This document shows, in pieces, positions 33,101 to 48,171 of a DNA stretch of 64,000 nt. The first letter of the stretch is position 1. Each line of letters opens with the position of its first letter. The notes beneath the pieces are model-generated. The model worked only from the letters and a program-made list of their open reading frames with translations. It did no database searches and was not told the origin of the DNA. Origin of the DNA: Dipylidium caninum (lineage: Eukaryota > Platyhelminthes > Cestoda > Cyclophyllidea > Dipylidiidae); assembly GCA_017562135.1 (NCBI GenBank), contig QEYB01000895.1:124001-188000 (forward strand), written 5' to 3'. The position numbers and the translations under genes were made by a program.

Positions 33101-36100
33101 GCGAAGGCCGCCTGCAGGCAGAGTCTTGCCACGCAAACCGGCGATCCCGGCATTCGCCTCGGAGGGCTGGAGCCGCTGCAGGTTGCCTCCTGCCGCTCGC
33201 ACCATTCATTTGGTGGCCATGAGGCCCTGAGAGGAGCATTGGACGGGGAATGGTGGTTTTTGTTCAGTGTTTTCTCAGCCACATTGAGCACTTGCCTGTG
33301 CATCTCCAAGGACTACGACGAGCTCCTCTCGGATATTAATGAGAGACGAACGAAGATACAGGCGCTGCAGAAGCTTATGGGCAGCATTGGCCAGGACATC
33401 AAGGACGCGAGGAACAAGGCCTCTCTGCTTAACAAGGAGGTCAGCAATATTCGAGAGACAGTCCTCCGCGAATCGGCTGACTCGGCCGCCACCGAGACCG
33501 AGGTGGGAAAGAGTTCAGCCCTACCCTCGCGGTAGTGCAGTTCCCCTCCTCTCCAACATGCCAATACTTCATCCTGTTCCCTCTTTATTTTAGCTAATGA
33601 CTCTTAAGAAGTTGATCTCGAAGGTGGGAAAGGAATTGCAGCAGACGCGGGCCACGAATACTCACTGGAAGGAGTCGAACAAAAAGACCTCGGAGCAGTA
33701 TGTGGTTGAATCAGTTTGCCTCAGTGATTTTATGTTGTCGCGGGGTTTTGAAGGACTCTACGCCTTGGGAAGGTACAAAACAGGGGAGGGGGGGAAGACA
33801 GACCGCCGGGTTAATTTGCTCCGCGTGATGCGGTGGGAACGGGGACTGCACTGGACTGGACTGGGGAGAGCGAGGTTGCGAGTTTGGCGAGATTAGCGGG
33901 CATAGCCAGCATAAGCAGACTTTAATAAGGTTGCATGGCAGCTGCACAAGCGCAGATCACCAGTGGGCCCGTCACAAGCCGCGTGACCCACCCCTACTGG
34001 GGCGTTTGACGGTGTCTATGGCCTGGAGAAAAAAGCCGCCTCGTGTCCCGTCGCTTGGCGTGTGGACACTGCGCTGTGGAGTGCCAGTTTGGCATGCTTT
34101 GTGACCGCAGCCCTCCGATGTCCCCTTCAGCCTGCACACAACCGAGGGGGCGGTGTTGATCACCGTGAGGAAGTTGGAGAACTTGAAGAAGGAGAACCTC
34201 TCGGAGAGGAGGTGCTGCGCATGGTGGAAGAGGAGTTGGAATGCGAAGTTCAATTTCAGAATGCAATCAAAGCTAAGCTGACAAAATTGAGGCATCTCCG
34301 CTTCACCATCTCTGAGGTAAACCGCGCGCCCAAAGTTTCCCTTTCTCGACCCACCTTTTTTTGCTTACAACGCTGATGACTGAAATAACGAGAAAAAGGC
34401 GTGTAAGTTCAACCCCCGTCGCTCAAAATCGCTTCCATAGGGCGTCACAAGCTTCCTGGGAGCCCTTGTCGGGTGATATTCTCCCCAGTGACGCACTTCC
34501 AAACAGTGGCTTAGCCGTAAACACCCGTCAGCCAAACGATTTGTTTACATGTTTCTCTTTCGCTTATCTGTTTATTATGGTGGACTTCTTACAAGTCACA
34601 AGTAATGCGGCCTAAGGCAGACTCTGCTGACCTCCCACCGACTTCTCCTGACGCCGTTTGTTCATGATTGCAGGAAAAGCAAACGGCTGAGAGCGACAAC
34701 AAGACCGTAGAGGCCCTCATAAACGGCAGTCGCACTAAAATTCGGCACTGCGATCGCGACTTACAAAGCGGCGAAGCGGTACGTGCCTCCTTGTTTCGGG
34801 CGAGGTGGCGTCCCAGAGTGTAAACTGCTTTTAATACACCGATGTGCTAGAAGGGATAGCAGAGGTGGATTTTTCCGTAAATTTTGCCATCTGGCTACTT
34901 GTTAATGCAATCTGAACTGTTTTATGGCAACGAAAATTAATTTGAAGTTGGCTGTTTTGCTCTTACTGAGGCTTCCGACAGTCGCGTAGGCACAACCGCC
35001 TTACAGACATTTTGCCGCTTTGTCTGTAACCTCTTTTTGTCGGTTAACGTGACCAAAATGACGGTAAAGTGACTCTGAGGTGTGGGGTGAATGCAGGAGC
35101 TGAAGAGGCTGGAGCACCTGGTGTACAAGGCGATGCTGGCGGCGAACTTGATAGAGCGGCGCATCGCCCGCATGGAGACGAGCACCGCGTGCGACGAGGA
35201 GAGCCTCGCGCTGGAGCGTCGGATCCGCCACATGCAAGAGCAGTTCGACAGCCAGTGTCAGTGCTCCCGCACCCTCACCACCATGATCGAGCAGTTCAGT
35301 GTAGGTCGGCTTCTTCTCCTCCTACTCCACCTCCTCCCACCATCCGCCTTCCCGGTCCACCTCGGCAGTGCGCCTATCCCAATTAAGCGGAGTCTAAATG
35401 AGTTGCGCTTCAAACTCTCTACTCAAATTCTGCTTGCATTAAGTGTAGTACGTGAAGTCTAGTGCCTTTGAGCATCTCCTTTTTCATGACCTGAAAGCAC
35501 TCCAGCTTTACAAAGGACTTGTGCACCTGTGCGGTGACATTCCATAATATTTTTAGCAAATTTGTGTTAACTGAATCCCCTTTTTTCATAAATTCTGTCC
35601 GTTAGGCAGGCAAATGGTCTTACAATCAGATTTCCTTAATTTTGACTAAGACTTTCTGTTGTCCACTATCCTGTGTGGTGACAGTTTCCACTAGGGCTTC
35701 TAACGGGGAAGAGGCGTGAGCTCCACCGGAAGTCGTCGGAGGAAAAAAACTGAGGCCCAACTGGGCGGTGCGCCACCCCTCCCCACTGGGAATGCACTTC
35801 CCTTTACCGGTTCTCAAACCGGCAAATAAACGTCGCACCTGAAAATGTCCACAATTTCCTGTTTGTCAACCTTTTCTGTGGCCTGTGAGATGACGCGGAG
35901 CCCTGACACGGGGACTTGACACTTCAGCTGGTGTCGCGCGCACTCCCACCCTTTATGTGGCAGAAATTTCCACACTTAACGCTGATCACGTCAGTCATAA
36001 CAACTTGGTAGGCCCCCGAAGCCCGTGCAGATTACTGAGACGTGCACAACTCGTTTTGTGATGATCTGGGAAGTTGGAGTGGGTAAGGCGGAACCGCGAG

Positions 36101-39100
36101 CGTCCGTTCAGCATCCATGGCTGATTGCGCCATGACATCAAATCGTAAGGGGAATTATAAGGAGAAAATAGAGGAGTAACCTCTACAAATTACAGTTTCT
36201 TTATCACTGGAGGCAGTGTCGGCAGCAGTCGTTATAGACCGCGTTTACTGCAATGAGGAGACATACAGAAAAAAGTGCTTTTGTCCAGTGCTCTGTCCGC
36301 TTCCCATGCGGCCCTTGGACTGGTCATTCTCACTTTGAAGAGGAAGAAGAAGAAGATTAGTCCAGTGCAATGTTCGGCTGCGGAATGAAATTTCCATTTC
36401 GACCCGTTTGGCATAAGTTCTTGCCTCGGGCACAAAATTTCCCCTCGACTGCTGACAGGAGCGCCGATTTACCACATGCGCCCGAAGATGCGGAGACTTT
36501 TTTAGGTGTCAGCTAGGAAAGAATGCAATTACTATCCACAGAAACATCCTAATAAAGGGAAGAGGAGAGGTAGGGAGGGGAGGCTTTGCGGACAGTCAGG
36601 CGATCGAAAGGGGGCAGCGATTAAACTGTGCCAACAGTGGCGAGGCGACATGAAGAAAATTGTTCGAGGTGTTAATGTGCACCCACTTGACATCACTTTA
36701 AGAATGAGCAAAGAGTCCTGAGGCTACAGTCAGACAAGATTAAGGAGGACATTCAAAGGGGCGTCTACCAGATGGACGGGGTGAAGGTCTACCTCGCGAA
36801 TGCCAGCCGAAGTCTCGACGGGGCCACCCGCAATCGGAACGAGCTTCTCGTCTTCTACAATCTCAGCCGCTATCAGGTGAGTTGCACACCCTGTGAGGCT
36901 CTGTTAAAGAGGGAAAAACGAACAAATTCACTCCCTCCAGCATCACTCGGTGACATGACTCCTCGCGCCGATGTGAGTCGGTTTTTTATTTTTGTCCGTG
37001 CGATCAGGTGGAGAGAAATCAAGTTGCCACTCCTGTTGCCATCAGGCCACACTTGGGGGCGAAGCCTATAAATAGACATCGTGGCAGTCTCCGAGGCAGC
37101 CACTTTCAAGCCGCCGAGACAAATTAGTAAAAGGTGGCTTTTTTCGACTTCTCACTAACTTTTATAAAAACGCTCCTTCGCCTTTCCATGAAATGACATC
37201 CAGGAGCAGCGATATTTCACCACACAAGGCTGTAAGTGGCACCCGAAAATTCTCCTGTCTGGGACAGGGGAAGAGGCGAAAGTTTCTGATTAGCCAAACG
37301 CAGGACTTTGCGATACTGCAGTCAGTTAGCCGGTGCACCGCCGACAGTGACAGTGACAACTGCGTCTCAGTGAAGTGGCCAAATATGCGAGAAAGAATCA
37401 GACGAGTGCTGTCCCCGATGAGATGTTGCTTCAAATAAGCGTCCAGCGGGGAAAGAAGCCATTCGACGTAGCCAAACGGCAGTTTTGTTTACGGCAACAT
37501 TTTGAGCGGTTAATAGCGAATAAATTCCATTTCCAGCCAACTTGCAACGAAAGGAGGGAGAGGAAGAGGGCGAGAGAGAGAGAGAGACCTGTCAAATAGT
37601 GGCGGTGTGTGTTATGACTCGGAATGCCACTAACATCTTTCCATATGTAGATGCGAAGAGCGGAGGAGCGCTGCCGACTGTTTGAGGAGACGACTCTGAG
37701 CGGGGAGATGCGAGCGAAGGCGATCGCATCGCTGACTCGCGAGTTGGAGGAGGAGGCCGAGACGCGCTCCTCCCGCGTGGAGGCGGAGATGCGTCTGACC
37801 GGCCAGGACTGCAGCCGTGTGAAAGCCGACCTCGCCAAGCGCCAGTGCAGACTGGAACAACTTAAATCCAGGTAGGTGGCAAAGTACTCAACTGTGGAAG
37901 CTTTTTCCAGTCTCGCTCGACTGTTCCTTTCAAACGACCTTCTACAACCCGTCCGCGGCGATATGGTAAAAGCAGAATTGTTTCGGTTGCCATGGTGCAG
38001 GGAATAGCAGTTGTGCTTTGAAGCGCATTGAGACAGATGCTGAGCACTAAAACTCACTCCATGCTCATTATTTAATTCTGTCATCCAACTTTTTGGGTCT
38101 CTTCACTGGTCTTTAGGTACGACCTTGAGGCTTCCGCAATCTCGACGGATGGAGACATCGACAAAGCTCAGACAAGTCTAATAATCAAGGTGAGACTGGG
38201 GCACACTAGTTCATTCTGCCTCAACACACCATCCGCGATTTCGGGGCCTTACGCGGCGGCAATTTAAGATGCGGTAGAACTCCTTTTCTATGTAAATCAT
38301 AAGGTTGTAACGAAAGGGGACGCTAGCGTATGTATTTCGTTTTTTTTTTATTTAATGTGTGCTAAGGACGGCTGATTGCTAACTGCTGCAAATGACTACT
38401 GCCCTGCTAAATGGCCGTTCGCCATGTGTTACTTTACCTCTTCAGTCGCTTGTGGAGCACGGGGAGCTGCAGGCCAAAGGTGAAGAGTTGGACAGGGAAG
38501 TAAAGCGGTCCGAGGAAGAACTGATGGCATTGGAGAACACCGTTTTCGTCATGAACTCCTTGAACGCCTCCGCACGCAGCTACAATGGGACTGTAAGTTT
38601 CTCACAGTGAGTTCCAAATGAGGGAGGAGGCGGAAAAATCCCACCACTTGATAAGATGAAAGTGTGGAACCCTATTGTCGAACGCGTAGATTGCAATCCG
38701 CCATTTGATGACCACCGGAGAGTTGCCCGAGGCCCAAGTGGGCGCAATTAAGGGAGAAGCGTGCCTACAAAGGACGAGTGATTCCTTGTAGTGCCATCCC
38801 GAGGAGTGAATAATCAGCGTAAACACTAAAGACGAGATTAAGAAGCAAGATGTGCTTGAGATTCAAATTACTCCAAAAAATGTGCAGAAATGCCTATTAG
38901 TCGACGAAAAAATGCGCAGGAACTGCCAGACTAACGTCCAGAACACCAAAGATGGCTTTGAAACACCGATTACAGCATTGGAGAACACCTCCATTCGCAT
39001 TGAAATCTTCTTTGGGGAAGGAGAGTAAGAGACTTCAGCCACGATGCCTTGATAGTGTCGCCTCATGCAGGGTAAATGAGGAAAGAAAGCGGTCAATTGG

Positions 39101-40677
39101 TTCCAAGTGTCCAAACAATCCCGGTGTACAGATTACTGGCATGGGCCGCCTGACGGACGAAGAGAGAACTTAATCTGGTCTTTAGTCTGACTTGAATCAC
39201 TCTAATCCGATCGGTATATTGTTGTTTAGCATGACTGACCCTTTATAGACAGTGGATCAAGAGCTGCTGAAGGACAAGGCGACTTTAACGAAGAAGTTGG
39301 ACACAACAGCGCAGAGACTCAAGTCCTCCCGCGAGAAACGGCGTATCCTTCGCGCCTCCGTCCTGGTAAGTCGCCAACTCAAACAAATGTTGCGACATAT
39401 TCATGCAAGCTTCCTAAATACGCAGGACACCATAACTCTCATCACTGCACGACCTCGGTGAAAATGGGTTTTCAGAGTCTAAAAAATTGCCAGTTCGTCG
39501 TGAAAAGCACATAATGCTACTGTTGCCCCCGTTTAACAGCGATTCACGGTGGAGATAAGTTCACTGGACGAGGAGATCTCCCACCTGGAGAAGGCGGCTG
39601 CATCGTATGAAGCGGACATCTTTAGAATTAAGAACAAAAACACTGAATTAGACACGAAGTTGGAGAGGGCGCTGAAAGTCCAGGTTCTTGCTAAGACCAA
39701 GGCGGCTCGTGTAAAACAGCCCGTTGAATTGGACATTGAGGTAAATACCTTATCAACCTAATTTTTGGAGTTAATGGTTTTAGAAACCGCTAGTTTCAAT
39801 CAGACTACATACCATAATGCTCAAGACCACCCATTGTTGAATAGACATTTGATAACCATATGAGCTATAGTGGCGCTTCCAGACGTGTTATACTCCCCAC
39901 TGTCATCACCATGCGGCAACCTTGTCAAGTAATAGCTTTCAACTACGAACCGTTCTACTGGCAAAGCTGTCAAATGAAATCAAGAATAGAAGTCTATCCA
40001 CATATAACCCCTTTTTAATAAGGTGGTCACCGGTTTCCATAAATGAGATTCATTCAAAAGTCATTCCACAGCTCAAGTCCCTTTGGAGAGTGGGGTTGGT
40101 AATTTTATCCCAAAATCTCCGGATCAACCCAAGAAATAAGCAGTCATTACGATTGCGAGGAGTAAAAACAGACCAGTAAGTTCGTTCTTGAATCGCCAGG
40201 TCCAACTTCTCAACGACTTCAACGAGTCTGTCAATCTTCTGCTCGTGCGGAGCATTAAAGGAGCGCCTTTCATCAACAATGAAATACTCATGAAGGCGCA
40301 AGAACTCTTCAAGACCTTTCAACTCACTACCCCAATCCTAGTGGGCAGCATGGACAACATAAAGTCCTCAGACAAGTTTCCAAATCGTAACAGTAATGTA
40401 AACTTTTCGGGTGAGCCGAACCAACTCTACCTCATAACTCACCTACTGAAATGATTATGAGTAGCGATTTCTATTCCCCAAAGGACCGGGATCAGGCAAC
40501 CTCGCGGTGCCAAAAATTGTGGAATTGAGCGCAACCGACATGTTTGGCATGCCGCGTGTCCAGCTGCCTAGGACTAGAAGTCGAGTCCAAAGCGGAAGAA
40601 ACACCAAACGAAGTAATGAGAGCCCAATATGCAGTTCCCTCTCATCGGGAACACTCTCCATCCATAGCATGCGATAG
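30134..40677 (+). CDS. CCDC39: CCDC39, axonemal 96-nm ruler coiled-coil protein (17 exons)
   Basis: With CCDC40, CCDC39 forms the ruler of the 96-nm repeat in motile cilia and flagella, needed to place inner dynein arms and the nexin-dynein regulatory complex. Exons: 30134-30235, 31054-31320, 31917-32075, 32623-32844, 33311-33502, 33594-33701, 34131-34316, 34674-34778, 35097-35300, 36730-36876, 37651-37871, 38117-38189, 38446-38592, 39249-39365, 39540-39740, 40200-40410, 40484-40677. They total 2856 bp (951 aa); human CCDC39 is about 940 aa. Diagnostic matches are the N-terminus (TGWQSSFAFPTSSKENIRLLE), LWEKTVKQLSDRD, the RYDLEASAIS...SLIIK segment, ELQAKGEELDREV with LMALENTVFVMNSLN, and a Ser/Arg-rich C-terminal tail. 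Nearly the whole protein is coiled coil. Fourteen of 16 introns are phase 0. The exon 6/7 junction (33697-34131) is doubtful because of a frame conflict (see findings). The ATG at 30134 fits the family N-terminus; no in-frame upstream ATG was found. Confidence 0.92.
37572..37587. repeat. (GA)n in CCDC39 intron 10
   Basis: Eight GA units in a purine-rich block about 65 bp upstream of the exon starting at 37651. Confidence 0.85.
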
Positions 40678-41296
40678 GAAACCTCCTCGTTCAACATCCG
40701 TCAGTTCATGCCCCTGTTCTTTTATCATGATTTCACTTGCAATCCTATAGGAGAGGTGGCCGTATGAAAAATTAAGGCACTACGACTCTCCCTCTACCGT
40801 TGCATCGGTACAAAAGACGTTCCGATTAACATGACCAGTCGAAAGAGCGATGACACATGCACGATATCATTTAAAGCAACATCTATCTTCGCGGTAGACT
40901 CACTTTTTAGGAGCAACTTCAATCCCTATACCTCACTCTGTAATCATATTTCAAGATGCGGAACTTAATACTTTTAACAAATTGTACACAATCGAGAACA
41001 GGTTTCATATTTGTCATATGGCAACGACGACATCGGGTTAGAACACGAACACTATTTTGGGATAAAATGAATTCGATAATTGCCGAAAAAAGACTTTGAA
41101 ATCAAGTTTTATCAACATTGGCTCGACACCTTGTCGTAGATCACAGATTGTATGTACATAGGCACCTGCTTGAAGGGAACAAGAGATCGAGGAGGGGTGT
41201 CGGAATGCAGCCAAGTGATGATGAAGTGGAATGAAATACACGCAAACGACACAAATCACAATGGTAAAGGGAAGGGAGGAGGAAGATACCTGGCGA
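40678..41296. other. Convergent gap between CCDC39 and CDK5 stop codons
   Basis: Only 619 bp separate the CCDC39 stop (+) from the CDK5 stop (-), so both 3' untranslated regions must fit here or overlap. On the plus strand the first AATAAA signals are at 41395-41400 and 41440-41445, already inside the terminal CDK5 intron, which would make the CCDC39 transcript antisense to CDK5. On the minus strand no perfect AATAAA was found in the gap. Confidence 0.6.
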
Positions 41297-43704
<2,408 letters not shown>

Positions 43705-46700
43705 CAGCAAAAGCAAATAGTGAACCCTCTAGCGACCAAAGTAGCTCCCGAACTAAGCGCTAATTTAAACAAGATGCAGTGATTATAAAACTTTGTGGGC
43801 AAATCACTCGGGTCATAGCAAAAAAATCCCATTATAAACCAAGATTATAACACTCTCTGCAAAATGCAACTTTGTTTGGAGTAAATTACATTTGTTTTCG
43901 ATCGTTAATGTGTCAGCCCTAGCATTTGGAAATACTCCATTCTATATAAAACAATACACTTGGTATTTTCATAGCATATTTGCACTATGAACGACATTAA
44001 AATAATTAAGGCCACGGGGCTTGTTTTCCTTGACCAAAATTTGCCTTCGGCTCTTCGTAGAGGTCTGCCTCGGCAAACTCAACAGCCGCAAGTAGCGGTT
44101 TGCACGTTCCCTTTGCGTTTGCTTCCTTATAGTTGGCTTCCTACAAGTTTCCGAACAAAATTAAATCCTATAGGCGCATAATGAGTTAGGCAGACGTGGA
44201 TGAGTTTACTTCCAACATGCAGGAAAGGCAATAGTTCTAGAAGCATTTTATCCTCATTTTCAGATGCCATCTTAATATTTTCTTTGTTATCACCCCATTA
44301 AGGACATTTGATTGTACCGCAAAATTTCAGACTTAACCAAGCCCATAATTTACAAGGCACTGGAAATTCTGATTTATAGTAAGATTTAGTTGTAAGCTGG
44401 TGTAATGTGATCATAATAACAGCAATCTGTCCTAGTAGAATGAAAAAACTTGCCCAGATGATCCCCTTTATTCATTAGAAGAACTCATATCTTTGATATT
44501 TTTGGAATATTGCCCTGAGTCACTCTTGTACTTTGAGAAATGTTGGCGATGATCCTCCAGATTTTGCCATATCGTTATTTATACTGACCCAACATAGTTA
44601 TCATGTCCACTTGGCACTTTGCCAATTGGCTTGATTGCTATTTACTTTACCAGACATTCGCCATCACAGCTTTCAACTGTCTACTTTTAACGGATGAGAG
44701 TGAATTAACTGAAACCTACATACACATGCATTTACGGAAGAGAATAAGCTCCGAGGCAATGGTAATGCAGTAGTAGCAAAAACAACAGAGACAAGAAACG
44801 CTGGCAATGGTTTGTTTTGTGTACAGACAGCACACACCACCCTGCGTCTATACCACATTTAAATTGTTACTTGTTGTCATTATTAATATTCATGGCCTTG
44901 ACATACAGCCTGCTTATATGTGTGGTTAATTTAAGAGATGAGTGAGAAATTGAAATACCATGCTAAAGGTTGGCAATCCCCTAAAGTGCCGCAATAGAGG
45001 AGGGTCTCGCCAAATTCGTCGTATCATGCAAATCTTTGACCACCGGTGGCAGTGAGGAGCCGGAGAATTTTAAATACAACCAGATCGCAGACGATCTCGC
45101 GTGCTCATTGTGGGCAGCTGACGCGCATAATCCCCTCATAGCCGAAGTAAATCCTTACTCATGCTTACAATTTTGAGAACGTCGGGGAATAGGAGGAAAG
45201 AAAGCAAACAAACGCAGAATCTAAGGCTAGGAAGTGAATAATGCGTTGAATCAGCTATCCACATGCGACTGAACACCCAGTCGCCTTTACCTACACCACC
45301 CTGACTGAAACGAAAAGCAGTCATAAAGCCTAATTTATGCCCGGTCAGTTGGTCAAGGCACCTAAATAAATTGTCGTGGATTTCTCCATGTTATTCTTTC
45401 TAACACGTAGTCCTCTCTGCTAGTGGAGGTAAGAGGATTGAAGAGGAAAGCATACTTTCGACTTGTGGGAACGGTTTTATGACAGAGTGAAATTTTGCAG
45501 CCAAATCTCGGCCCATAAGCGCTCTTAAGAGGGCTCTGAGAGAGTCCCATCTTCAGTAGATTTAAATTGTTCTAACAGTGAAGTTTGAAGAGTCTGCGGG
45601 TCAATCGGTGGAACTAAATTAAACTAACATGGGTAGTAAATGGGAGATAGGTGGGAGACAGCAATCTTCCCGTCTCACCTGCTCAAAGCAGTGCGAGTAT
45701 ACGAAAACGCATGGTTAACAGCCAGGCCACATTAGAAAGCGTTGGCTGTGTAAACAAAAACTTTGTCTTGTAACGAAGAACCGCCCTTTCGAAAAGACTT
45801 TCTTCCCCCCCATTGTGGTCGAAGCTTAAGAGTCCTTGGACTGGTGTGGCACGGCTATTTCGCCGAAGTCAACCAGTAGCCACTTGTCTTAGCCTCCTTC
45901 CGTGTGCAAATAAGTCATTGGCGCAGGCGGCTGTTGCCTCAGAGCAGGTGGCAGGGCAGAGGATTTGTGCCGCATGGGCAAAATGTTTGCGCCTCCTGGA
46001 CAGCGGGTTTAGCTAATCAGAGTCTTTAAATGCTGCTACACATGTTCCTTGTGCTCACGTAAACACTGGAGTGATACCCTTTGTCAGGGAAGTATGTTTG
46101 AGTGCATGATCATGAGCTCACTTTGTCCATCTTGGACTTTCCACTATTTAGACCGCCTCTAGTGTAAATAGTCACTTCACTGACAGGTTTTAAAGTCAAA
46201 GCACTTTTGCATACCTGCGGAGGAGGTGCAAAAAATGAGGATTAAGTGGGCCCCATGAGGCGACTCTCTTCAATCTCACTCAGACTTTACCAGGTGAATT
46301 TGAGCTTCCTCACAAATACTAGGTGCTGGTGGGAAGAAGTGACTATTTGGCAACTCGCCTTCTCCCCCTAATTAAGTGAAAGCGAAAAACAGTTGCTGGT
46401 GGGCATAAACCAAAGTGGGCAGGGGGGCGCTTCAGGCCCACGCGCCCATCAGTCGTGGAGGGCCTCATCCCACCTCGCTTCCCCCCACTCCGGCGGTCAG
46501 CATACTCAGAAGCCCTCAGTGAAAGGACGCACAACTTCCCGACTCTCGTCAGTCACTTCTTACACGGAGTGCGTTGGTGACCACCTTTGCTGTGCCATTA
46601 AACCCATTCGGCGGGTTTAAGTGACCCCAGCATGGTGTTATCTTTATGCATGAATAGGGGAAAACTCACGCCTTAACGAGTTTTCATTAAGGCAAACTTG

Positions 46701-48171
46701 ACTACACGTCACAAGGTCCGACCTGGTTGTCAGACGATACAGGGCGAGCATAATTTGATGTTTAGTGGGACAGAACTTTGTCTTCAAGTATGCGGCGGTA
46801 GACCACGCCCAGACGTGGCGCGTCCACAGTAGGTGGAGGGCGGACGGGCATGACTTAATTTTTTGTGACTGCTTTCAAAGTGGTTAAATGAATTACCTCC
46901 TCCTTGGGTCACTGGTCGGAGTTGCCAGAGAGGGGTGCGAGAACTGTCACCCAAAGTCAACTTCATGCGGCCCTGTGACAGAGCATAAGGAATTGTGTAT
47001 AAATACAAGTTGCTCTGAGGCTTCCTTTCCTCGTCCGAGATCCTAGTAATGTCTTAGACCTGCATCAGTTATACGCCCGCCCGATGGCGTGGCACTCGGC
47101 CTCCTGTTGTTCTTTACGCTGGCAATAAATCACATTCGATAATGGCACATCCTACTAAAACTTCAAGAAAGGCTCGAGTCGCCACAAGTGATTTACCCGA
47201 ATGATGCTGAGAAATCCAAGCTTATTTTCAAGTGAGGCAGGGATTTCACCCAACTAAGCCGAGTTGAAGCAATTTTTTCATTGCGGGAGAAGGGGGGTGG
47301 CTAAATGAAGAAATCATTTTTCACTATTGGACTTTCACAGCGAATTGGCACCAATTGCAGTTTTTTAAGCCAAAAGCCGCACACTGAGAAGGGGAAAGTG
47401 CTGCCGAACTACTTTTTCCCGAGTAATCTACCTGGCAGCATTGTCCACCTGAAAGGCGTCCTCAAGGCATTTAGGTGAACTTGACAAAAACTTTCAATTA
47501 TCGTTACCATCTAGCGTAGAAAGATAGTGTTTTGGGTTGTTAAGGTACATTATCAACTGGAAAATCTGAAGAGAATTAAACATGTAATCAGACCATTTCC
47601 TCCTCAAACGTCATTGGGCTGGTTCCACCCAACGGCCCTCCCAATGAATAGTCTTTTGGATGCTGGGCACATACACGGGCTTACGACCCACCCAAGAAAA
47701 TTACGGGACAGAGAGCAGAATGGGATACAGTGAGGCGAAAGGTTGAAACCGCACGGGTGGGGAAACAGTCCTACTCCACCCGCAGCCTCTAGTTTTGTTT
47801 AGCTGGCATGACTTAGCTGAAGCTAGGAGTACCCTTCAATGTGCGGCAGTGGAAAAGGCAGCCTCGTTGAGATTACTGATCTCTCATTTGTCATGTCGCC
47901 ATTTTCCGCCGGAATTAAGAATGAGTTATTATGCGGTCAGTAAAATCACCCAAAGTGTTGGGCGCATTGTTCTATTACTTTGCAAAAATGTGTACATACA
48001 TGTTTAAATGAAATGATTGAGCACGGTGGAATGAAGCACTCAGCTCCTCCAATTTTCGATTTCTTTTGAAGTTCAAGAAAAGGAGAAGGTGGAAGAAGAA
48101 GAGAAGAGAGAGAGAGAGAGAGAGAGGGAGTGTGTGTATATAGATTAGAATTTGTTACATTCTAATGATTC
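43705..48171. other. Spacer between CDK5 and the glutamate receptor gene
   Basis: This contains the CDK5 5' region and the receptor 3' untranslated region, both on the minus strand. Open frames are short (under about 75 codons) and none resembles a known protein. The part nearest CDK5 is AT-rich; 45.8-47.1 kb is richer in GC. A purine-rich repeat sits at the right end. Confidence 0.6.
48075..48130. repeat. Purine-rich tract with (AG)n, in the receptor 3' untranslated region
   Basis: An almost pure A/G stretch ends in about thirteen AG units, 40 bp downstream of the receptor stop codon on the minus strand. In the transcript it reads as a CU-rich tract, a typical binding sequence for polypyrimidine-binding proteins. 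Confidence 0.85.
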
